From Tetmemena sp. SeJ-2015 (taxonomy: Eukaryota > Ciliophora > Spirotrichea > Sporadotrichida > Oxytrichidae): a stretch of DNA of 64,000 bases. The notes beneath the pieces were generated by a model. That model did not search any database, was not told the origin of the DNA, and saw nothing but the letters and a program-made list of their open reading frames with translations. The position numbers and the translations under genes are program-made. How positions within the stretch are numbered: position 1 is the first letter of the stretch; every line of letters starts with the position of its first letter. The stretch spans positions 62,001 through 126,000 of the forward strand of contig JAJKFJ010022697.1 of assembly GCA_027382625.1 (NCBI GenBank). The letters are read 5' to 3'. Shown here piece by piece: positions 56,112-64,000 of the stretch.

Positions 56112-58743
56112 TCAAGCTAGGTAATTGTACGTGCTTTTGTCATTAGGATCACGTTCGAGGAAGTCTCTCTCTATTAGCATCTCAATCTTTTGCTTTATGA
56201 TCTAGGGTTATGGTTTGAACATGTGTAGATTCGATATCACTTCTTGAACAAGAGAGGTATGGTCTAGCTTGCGTCGTCCCTTCATGATTCTGACGATGGC
56301 TGCTTCTATGGCAATAGAACGATCCTCGAGTACCACTTCCTTCTTTACCGTCTCTTCAAGCACTGGTAATGGGAATATTACTCTCCTCAGAGCAGGGTTG
56401 AACTCCTCATTTAGTAAGATTATATCATCAGCATGGAAGTTTGCCTGAGATTTTGACCCTAAGCCTTGAACATCGAGTAACTTTATTTTGCTCTGCATTA
56501 GACTACGCAGGTTCTTTGCGCACGTTTCATCATCGAACTTCATAATGTCTCTAATTTCGCTGTATCTATACTCCTTACGATTGTTGAAGAGCATTACTAT
56601 ACATAACTGGTAAGGTTCCAACTACAAGATCTAGCTCTTTTGCAAACTTAGCTCCTATGGTTGCGTTACCCAATTTAAATAAATTAACGAGTTCATTTAG
56701 AACCCATAGAGTAGCACCACTTGAGCTACCTATGGTTGTACTTTTGAGTGTAGTAGTTTGTGAAATGCTTCATCCTTAGATCAATCTCCAAGGGTATCTA
56801 GATGTCAAAAGATTTGTAGGTGGGCCAGTGACTTGTAGTCAGCACAGTGATGTTAAACTCAACATCCTTGCTAAATTAGCTGACCTACTCTTATTATCCT
56901 TGATCCGATCTATGTATATCAAATCACAAGTAAATAGAACCTTTATAATTTAGCAATTATCGTACTTCTTTTACTCTTCTGCTGCAAGCATAAGATCTGT
57001 AAGCATGCCCTCCACTTTCTTTGTGAACTATGGCCCGCAGGACATCTTGATAAAAGATATCATACTTCTCTCTAATTCCACTGATTCTGACTTCTCAAGT
57101 AACAGACGCTTAGCTAGATAGCTTCTGTATGTCTCCATGAACACATCCTTGTCTGTTAGGTGAGTGAATAGCCTAATTATGCTCTCCAAGTGCTCGTGCT
57201 GCTTCGACTCTTCAACTCTTAGAGAGCCCTTACGCAAGATGATATCAGTGTAAACTGCAAGTACTTCAGCCATGTTGATTTTCTTGCTGCTATCTGCCTC
57301 ACTTTCATTCATGAAACGCTCAAATCCTGAATGGCGAGAGCGCTCGAAAAGAGCATTACCGCCGAAGCAATTGCGAACCATATGCAAGAACTTAGTCAGT
57401 AGCACTATGAATTTTTCAACCAAGCCTGTTGCCTTGAGCATCTCTACCATCTTCTTATGATCACTTGTTCCTACCTAAGGGTCTGTAAAGCAGAAGCCTT
57501 CACTGATTTTATATCCCTAGCGTTCTATGTGATCTTTAAATGCATCTGAGATGGGTTTTAAATTATCTGGGTATTCAGCAAAGAGTTGATAGAGTAGAGC
57601 GATGTCATCGAAACGATCATTTTAAAAGAGGAATTAGATGCCACTCTAGCGGTGAAGGAGCACTTACTGATGCTGCAAGAGCATCTATTGTTTGAACTCT
57701 TTTACCAGCTTATCCTTGATGTCAAAAATCAGATAGCTTTCGCATCTACGCAACTCTTCCTGATAGTACTTATAGGCTTTATGAAGAATTTCAGATAAAC
57801 TTTAACTCTCGAGCATCTCTTAACTCTTGGCTTGGTAATATTCCTTAGTCTAAGCTAGAATACGATCTTAAAATGTTTTTAGATAGAGAAAGCTTAAATT
57901 TCTATCCTCGAGGAACTTTTTACAGTTGACCACATCTGCGTTAAGATGTTCTGAACTGAGTGACAAATAGATATCCACTGCCTTTTTGAGCAGGTCTACT
58001 TCAACTAGCTCGCCTTCTCTTTCCCTCCTAATGTCATCTAGGATATTAATTTAACAAAATCAACTCTCTTTTCAATTATTTATAGGATAGCATTTGTGAT
58101 GGGGTGTATGAGTGGGGAAAAGACGACTGATTTGAATAGCCTTAATCCTTGGTCATAAAGAGGCGCCACTGAATTTATTTGCACATAGAATCTGTCTAGG
58201 TACTAAAAGAATCTCTGCATCCACTTCACCATCACAAGATGATTCTCCCATCTGTGTGTCAGTTCTCTGAGGAGGTCTGTATTTGTGAGTTTCTGGAGTG
58301 ATGGTAGGACTTTCTTGTTGAGGAAGTTTGTGATTGTCTCCGTGTATTTTGTATACAGGGTCTGCTGGCATTGTCTTGCTTCATACAACTTAAGTTGTAT
58401 ACTATCCTACATCAAAGCGGTTTAGAAATATTCGAAATGAGAGAGAAGCGAATAATTTTCAAAGTCAATAAGATTTCGAAAGATGAATAGTTTCAATGCC
58501 TTCAATGGGCGCATATTTAAAAGCTTGAAGATTTCTTTGTGCTTCCTTTATTAAAGCCTGCATCTAATCTCTGAAAGGGTTTTAAAATGGCACTTACGTG
58601 TAGGTCTCCATGTATTCCTTCTTATTGAACATGATTGCAGAGTTGCCAGTGCTAAGGAACTCCTCAAGCTTGCGGATGGCTTTATCTTGGATGGTATTCC
58701 AGCCGAGGTTGATTTGATTCGTGAAGTCGTTCACCAGCGCCAT
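56112..58743 (-). CDS. Cullin, copy 3 (ubiquitin ligase scaffold)
   Basis: Best-preserved of the three cullins. ATG 58741-58743 starts MALVNDFTNQINLGWNTIQD, then FNKKEYMETYT, TITNFLNKKVLPSLQKLTN, LTHRWENHLVMVKWMQRFF, YVQINSVAPLYDQGLRLFKS, IRREREGELVEVDLLKKAVD, HLNADVVNCKKFLEDRNL, LVEKFIVLLTKFLHMVRNCF, MAEVLAVYTDIILRKGSLRV, DKDVFMETYRSYLAKRLLL, MISFIKMSCGPQFTKKVEGM, YQLCIVMLFNNRKEYRYSEI, ADDIILLNEEFNPALRRVI, the neddylation region AIVRIMKGRRKLDHTSLVQE, and a C-terminus ending STYNYLA before TGA 56112-56114. Length and order match CUL1/CUL3-type cullins, but the subtype is not clear. At least three AT-rich gaps (near 56.65-56.95, 58.03-58.08 and 58.39-58.60 kb) are introns or IESs. It lies tail-to-tail with the membrane-protein gene. 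Confidence 0.93.
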
Positions 58744-59112
58744 TGTTAGTATTCTTGAAAAGTAAGTGATTATTTGTATAAATTAGCAATTTGATTTATA
58801 ATAATTCAAATCACACACATACCCTCTCTCATTAATTAAGCTAATCTTTGTCCCTCAAAGCTCGTAAGCAGTAGTTCTAGAATAATCTTTACTCTTTGCC
58901 CTTTACTTCATCCTTATATAAAACATTTACATTCAAGTAATTTGAATTTGTAAATAATTATATAAGGAATTATATCTTTTTAAACTATAATTACACATTT
59001 ATATGGCAATCCTACTTGCTTTCTGTAAGATCATTAATTAACTAAGTTTATCTTAACTCCAAAGACCTGATAATTTTTGTAACTCCTCGTACTGAATTTT
59101 TATTAAATTCGT
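58744..59112. other. AT-rich spacer upstream of cullin copy 3
   Basis: Promoter-side spacer of cullin copy 3 and 3' flank of the small basic gene. No match to the 17-bp element found upstream of copies 1 and 2. Confidence 0.35.
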
Positions 59113-59418
59113 TCAGTCGTCTGTGGCAGAAAGATCGACAGATCTCTTATTCTGCATGCTGTGGCGTAGGCGTCTCCCCTCATTACCCTTGGAAGGAGTG
59201 AGGTTTTGCGTTCTGTGATTCTAATTATACTTGTTATCGAATTTGTCCAAGTTTTCGTGATACCTGTCGGTATTTAGGCGAATTTAGTTATCCTTCCTGT
59301 TCGAGGGCCTCCTGCTTTGAGACTTTCGGTTGCTTCGCTTTTAGTTGCTACGAGAGGAATTCTTCCTATCGAACTTGTTTGTAGATTTGTGATCGAAACC
59401 ACCCACGAATTGAGCCAT
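59113..59418 (-). CDS. Small basic Arg/Ser/Asn-rich protein
   Basis: Single uninterrupted frame of 101 residues from ATG 59416-59418 to TGA 59113-59115: MAQFVGGFDHKSTNKFDRKN, SNRKSQSRRPSNRKDNQIR, NEGRRLRHSMQNKRSVDLS. Very basic, with RS and NK runs; no folded domain is visible. Such composition suits an RNA- or DNA-associated protein, but this is only a suggestion. Another minus-strand frame over the same bases is also open, and continues the tail frame of the membrane protein next door, so the coding frame is not certain. Confidence 0.5.
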
Positions 59419-59459
59419 CAAGAAGTTTCAAAAATAAAGATAATACGACTATGATATTA

Positions 59460-61056
59460 TATATATGATTTAAGTTTCTGAACTGATTATCTTAGTTAAA
59501 GTATTCCATGAAAGAGCTTGAGTCCAAAAACTCACTTGTCTTATCAAGATTTAAATCCTCACCTTTCTCTATAAAGATAAGGAAGCAAATATCAAGGTCA
59601 TCTTCTTCTTCGATCTTGATTGAAGAGTTATCGTTCTGGGGCGAAAGTCTAGAGCAACTTCTGTGTGTTTTCTTAATCTTGATGAGTGTTCAATTCGTGC
59701 GAATAGTTCACGTTTTCTATGATTCTAGAAGTGTCGTCAATCTCAGAGAACTCAGACATAAATTACTTACACTTTCAAATAATGTACTTCATTATTTTTA
59801 GTACTCTAAGCCTGCAAGAATATTCTAAGGCAGCTCCTCATCCTCATACTGCTCACCTTATTTGCCTTAGCCGTTTCTGTGGGTCCTCTTATTTTTCCTG
59901 CCTCCTTAGGCGTCACTAAGATCCACACTGGCTACTTGTCTCCTCTTAGAAGCAAGGAATTGAGTGTACTCAAGGAAGAACTAGCCTTGCTTATAGAAAA
60001 GGACTAGCATGGTCATTCCCTTGAGGAAGTCTCCACCTGTGTAAACCAAGAACCGGTGATTCTGGTAGAAGTAGATAACTGGATTCTCGGGGTCATCGTT
60101 GTAGACACTCAGTGCTACCATCACGTTGTTAAATATCATAGTGAAAGTGGTGAACATCACCAGCAACCAGATCCTATTTAGAATGGAGAAATTTAGGGTT
60201 GCTCATAAATTAATTAATGATCCAGGCAATGAGGAGCTTCTAGGGGCAAGAGAATTCAGTGCCTCTTTGGGCAAGGCGGATGGCGCGGAGTCTCACAAAG
60301 ATAGCTAGCACGTTGCAAAAGAAGTACGTCACCACTATATTCAGTAGAATTAGAGCGATTTGAATTATCCACATTATCACAGAAACTGCAGTCTATGAGC
60401 CAGATTATCAACTAAATAAGATTCAATCACCATTCTTTAATTTGAAAGATTCATATTCCTTCTTTACAGTGATGCGGTAGTATATGACGTTCACAAAAAT
60501 GAATGAGTTGTCTAAAGTAGAATCAAAATAACTTTTGATTGCTGCCAAGTGTGAATAAGACAGATAGACAGATTGTGAGATACTTGTACTTGTGATTTTA
60601 ATATTGCTACGCTAGGTTCTCCTCAGCCGATTTGCAGCGGATGAGAATGATGACTCCCCTCATTTCAAATATAAAGTAGAAGAAGCTCACAGATATCAGG
60701 AACAGAGCATTTCACCATACATATCATAAGAGGAGATATTAAATTACACCCTTTTATATTTCTGGATTGTAGTCGATGAGTTGAATCCATCCGAGAGCGG
60801 TTGACTGCGTATCGTCCTTAACGTTGAAAAAGATGGCCCAGGAGATGAGTTTGAGCAGCAGACTTATGAAGTAGAGCGCCATCATGAAGAGCGCAGACTT
60901 TCCATGTGGAACTTCACCTTCAGCAGCACAAATATGCACGCACTTGTGTAAATCGCAAGTGCGAATCCGAAGTAAAAATGAGAATAATATCATTATATGT
61001 TTGAGTGAGTGTTTATTTAAGTAAAATATGTTCCAGTAGGCGTAGGACACATCCAT
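59460..61056 (-). CDS. Multi-pass membrane protein, paralogue 3
   Basis: ATG at 61054-61056 starts MDVSYAYWNIFYL. After an IES come KCVHICAAEGEVPHGKSALF, MMALYFISLLLKLISWAIFF and STALGWIQLIDYNPEI, then NALFLISVSFFYFIFEMRGV, RCKSAEENLAQQYQNHKYKY and NSFIFVNVIYYRITVKKEYE. Next are VIMWIIQIALILLNIVVTYF, LVMFTTFTMIFNNVMVALSV, YNDDPENPVIYFYQNHRFLV and FLKGMTMLVLFYKQG. The tail is acidic (FMSEFSEIDDTSRIIEN, EDLNLDKTSEFLDSSSFM). The segments CKSAEENLA and FEMR match SDSAEEYLK and FEMR of paralogue 1, and GWIQLIDYNPEI matches GWIIMLEVSADEI of paralogue 2. The stop is not certain (near 59460 or beyond). A ciliate-expanded membrane family of unknown role. Confidence 0.65.
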
Positions 61057-61221
61057 TAATGAAGCAAGCTAATTAAATCAATTGTTAACAAGTCTAAATA
61101 ATTTCAATCTTTTAAATTCAACTAATTAGAGATGGTGCACGGGTTTAATATAGGACTTTAATTTCTTAATTGCAACTTAGAAGGGAAGAAAGAGAATAGA
61201 AAGATGCAAAAGTTTTTTCTT

Positions 61222-62984
61222 TCAGATATTGAATTTGATGAGTTTTACCTAGCAACTCCCTCCATCAAATGAGTTACTAGGTGCAACATAATAAAAGTAG
61301 AGAAGTGTGTCGCCCTCCCCTTCCAAGCAAAATGCCTGAATTTAATAAGTGTCAGTTAAACAAAAGCTCTCTGAGACTGTGGTCATCTCTAAATTGTACT
61401 AGTTCACAAGAGACAAGCCTTTTGAAGTGAGGCACAGGTGCTCCCCTATATTTTCTTTTGAGTTAAAGCGAATCATTTGTATTTGTTGCTAAAGACGCTC
61501 GAAATTGGTTCCCAGATTCATCATCATAATAAATTTTACTCGAGCCAACAAATATTTCCTATTTCATGAGTGCTTAGTTATTAAATCTAATTCTATTCTT
61601 GAAGTAACCTCAAAATATTTTATCTTGCTAAGCTTACACTCTTAAACTTATTGAAGTAAAAAAAGTTTAGTTGACGAGGTATGTGTTTAAATCATTAGAT
61701 GAGTGCTTTGTGAGACAGTAGAAGTCATTTCTTGAGTCGGCAAGTGGTTTTCCCTAGGAAGGGAAGAAAGGTTTGGAAACACTTGGAAGTTGCTTAGCGA
61801 ATCTAGTAAAGACATATCTGTAATAATCGAATATCCTTAAGAGCTTTATTTGGATTTTGTTTTGCCTCCAAGAGTAATAAAATTATATTTGATGTTCAAA
61901 ATATAACTTTAAGTACTTTATCTTAGCAAGAAATGGGCCTTGAGCTAGAGTAACTACTACTTTCATAATTAGATGAAGATTAAAGCAAGAAAAGAATAAA
62001 TGAGCTTAACTATGTGGAATACTTGACAGGAAGGTCCTCCATGTGGTAGTAAAGGCTGAGGCACTCAGTCGAGCACAGTTCTATTATTCTCCCTGCTTAT
62101 CTATCAAAAGCAATTTAAAAGAAAATCAGATTTATATCAACTTGGAATGCTACTAACTGTCTCATTGACTGGAGAGCATAGTAAACAGGGCTTTTTTGCT
62201 GCTTTGAGCCTCACAGCCTCCTATTGATTTTATTAGAGAGATTAAAGTAGCCTAGCTCTAGGACATCACGCTCTTCAGTGAGCCTACTCTCCAACAACTT
62301 GATCTTGCTCCATTTAGGGTCTATGTGGTACAAGTGAAGGCCTTTGCTCCCACCCACTAAGAACATATTGCAATACTTGGGCTTCAAGCTACTATCAGTC
62401 TCCTCTCTAATGATAATAAATTGCTACTAAATATATAACTCTCGACTTTTTCAAGTAGTCTAGATCGGGGATTCACTTACGCAAAGAACGGTTTAAATAC
62501 AACCTTTAATAACTTTTATAATGAAAATGGGAGAACGGCGTTGATTTTCTTGAGATCAAAATTGTAGTTGAGTCGTTCTTGGGTCTTAATCTTGGCTTTC
62601 TCTGACACAATGACTACTAGAGTGTCTTGAAAAGAAGCGAGAATTTAAAATATAACCATTTTATTGAAAGAGAGAAAGTATTTCTCGTTGTCATAGCCGT
62701 AAGAGATGTGATCACTCGCTAATCAGTCCACTTTAATAAATGCCTCATAGTTGATGTAGTTTTTAAAGAAGAGTAGATGATAACATTCATAATTAGTGAT
62801 AGTTCTGCTTGAAGGTGCAGTTTATGAAACTCTATACTTGAAACTTGGTGGCCACTCGCTCTGTAAAGAGCTCTGCCGGGCTTTTGCGATCAACAAGGAA
62901 AGGCTCAGAGGTTGGTTTGTTTGAGTCTAGTCTTGCCTGCGCTTCCAAATCAACTATGCCCCGCATAGACATGAAATTTCTCAT
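61222..62984 (-). CDS. Unrecognised, possibly beta-propeller-type protein
   Basis: ATG 62982-62984 starts MRNFMSMRGIVDLEAQARLD, then FLVDRKSPAELFTERVATKF. Further pieces in several frames read HISYGYDNEKYFLSFNKMVI, DTLVVIVSEKAKIKTQERLN, KYCNMFLVGGSKGLHLYHID, KIKLLESRLTEERDVLELGY, LQQQIQMIRFNSKENIGEHL, LTSKGLSLVNQYNLEMTTVS and FCLEGEGDTLLYFYYVAPSN, ending near QVKLIKFNI at TGA 61222-61224. Repeated short beta strands with phrases like LVGGSKGLHLYHID suggest a WD40 or other propeller fold, but no canonical WD is seen. Many AT-rich gaps break it; each is an IES or intron not resolved here. The family is not recognised. Confidence 0.5.
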
Positions 62985-63108
62985 TGCTTATTTTTGCAAA
63001 ATTAACTTTAAATAAATCTTCTTTTCTTAGATTTCCTTATTCAAAGTAAGCTTAAATGATGAGAGTGAAAGCATGAATTTTAATTAACCCCCGAAGATGA
63101 TAATAAGC

Positions 63109-64000
63109 TCAAAGCGATTCTAAGGCTTCTTTGAGCAGTTTGAGTCCTTCTTTCGCCTTGAGGGGTATCTCTATGAGTTCATTCCTAAGTTTCTCAAATT
63201 GCATGTCCTCCTCCCTAGTTACCTCCTTCGTGTTCATACTCGTGAAGTCAGGTATCTTACAATGGAAAATAACCATTTAATAGATAGGAGATACCTTAAT
63301 TAGATATCTTGGTCTCCAAGTCAAATACATCATCCTTTTCTTGCAAAAGCTTAGTGATCTCCTTCTCCTCCCAGTTGAAGAGCGACTGTCTCTCTTGTAT
63401 TGGGTTTATCCTTATTAGGCAGCAACGTACTTTCTCTTCCATTAGTTTTATCTCTGCCAGCCGCCTAACCTGAGGGAAAGCCGGACTCGCTCCTATCTCA
63501 ATCCAAACACAAACAATGAAGTTCAAATAAAGAAAATGCAACTACAAGCATATCGTTAATGATAGTGACTGAGCGCTCGTTGTTCTTGGATTCAAAGCTC
63601 TGGTAATTCTCGTTCATTTGATTATGTAAAGTCTCCACCACGTTCACATCGTGCTTCATCACCACGTTCGGACGCAGATGCCCTTGGCAAGTTTTACAGG
63701 AGGGAACCTAATGTATGCTCGCTCTCCTGTGGTTCACTCTGAAATTTCCATGCGCTAGAAAAATTATGTATGAGCAATTCAAAGGAAGCAAGATTATGGA
63801 ATGAAAGTTAAGATGAAAATGGGCTTACGAGCATTCCAAACTGCTTGGCATTATGCGCACTGCCAAATGTTGATCTAACCTCTGATATACAAAAGTTTCT
63901 CCTTTGCAAAGCCTAAATCAATAATCAATCATCACGTGTAATTCAAGGCAGTCTGTTTAATTACCTGCTTTCTCGTATAAGTTATCTTGTCCCTCGTGCA
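63109..64000 (-). CDS. Probable sirtuin (NAD-dependent deacylase), 3' part
   Basis: The 5' end lies beyond the window. Exons in order: DNLYEKAG, then LQRRNFCISEVRSTFGSAH, then AHGNFRVNHRRASIHQVPSC, KTCQGHLRPNVVMKHDVN, NNERSVTIINDMLV, VWIEIGASPAFPQVRRLAE and CCLIRINPIQERQSLFNW, ending in a helical tail (MNTKEVTREEDMQFEKLRNE) to TGA 63109-63111. DNLYEKAG, the catalytic HG in AHGNF, PSCKTCQGHLRPNVV, IEIGAS and CLIRINP match the order of sirtuin motifs (TQNxD-L--KAG, HG, CxxC-G-LRP, IGTS, xxIN). The first zinc Cys pair, expected after HGNF, is absent (NHRRAS). Between exons are two GT-AG-like introns and one possible IES. If correct, it acts in protein deacylation, location unknown. Confidence 0.5.

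Noticed and set aside
1..64000. Scrambled (permuted or inverted) gene segments
   Set aside because: Looked for because oxytrichid germlines contain them. In every gene where motif order could be checked, the segments are in order and on one strand. Small scrambled loci could still be missed.
1..64000. tRNA, rRNA or CRISPR arrays
   Set aside because: No cloverleaf with a T-loop, no rRNA core sequence and no spaced repeats were recognised by eye.

Overview
The window looks like germline (micronuclear) DNA of a spirotrich ciliate of the Oxytricha/Stylonychia kind. Three observations support this. (1) Recognisable proteins read through only if TAA and TAG mean glutamine and TGA is the sole stop: the signal peptide peptidase PAL motif, the ammonium transporter core, isopentenyl-diphosphate isomerase and three cullins all need in-frame TAA or TAG. 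(2) Genes carry ordinary short GT-AG introns and, separately, many short AT-rich inserts bounded by 2-8 bp direct repeats. Removing one repeat plus the insert restores both frame and conserved motifs. This is the structure of internal eliminated sequences (IESs) with pointers. (3) Decayed transposon ORFs with inverted-repeat ends lie between genes. The species cannot be fixed from the sequence alone.

Layout: 0.1-2.3 kb, two unrecognised minus-strand genes; 2.7-5.0 kb, ammonium transporter; 5.3-6.2 kb, isopentenyl-diphosphate isomerase; 6.4-7.9 kb, acidic coiled-coil protein with a Gly/Met/Pro-rich tail; 8.0-9.4 kb, signal peptide peptidase and an unknown gene abutting its 5' end; 10.1-11.6 kb, coiled-coil protein; an AT-rich gap; 13.6-14.6 kb, unknown gene; 15.3-18.7 kb, large coiled-coil/EF-hand gene; 19.0-23.2 kb, PP2C phosphatase with a long Gln-rich N-terminus; 23.5-24.1 kb, N-myristoylated Cys/His-rich protein; 24.4-26.4 kb, two coiled-coil genes; 27.0-28.6 kb, SHIPPO/STPGR-repeat ciliary protein; 28.8-32.2 kb, Ser/Arg-rich coiled-coil and low-complexity genes; 32.4-32.9 kb, dual-specificity phosphatase.

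From 33 to 61 kb three related multi-pass membrane proteins (33.2-36.2, 53.5-56.1, 59.5-61.1 kb) alternate with three cullins (36.8-40.7, 49.0-about 52.7, 56.1-58.7 kb), all cullins on the minus strand. Cullins 1 and 2 share upstream sequence, so this looks like local duplication. Between them sits an 8 kb nest of decayed transposons in which transposase-like and roughly 20-kDa accessory ORFs are convergent, as I recall for TBE-type elements of oxytrichids. A beta-strand-rich unknown gene (61.2-63.0 kb) and the 3' part of a probable sirtuin (63.1-64.0 kb) end the window.

Several stretches (27.62-27.85, 51.15-52.62, about 54.53-54.60 and 54.98-55.05 kb) consist of homopolymer runs and look like poor-quality sequence. 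Gene boundaries below are read by eye. Ends of multi-segment genes are approximate, and given coordinates span introns and IESs.
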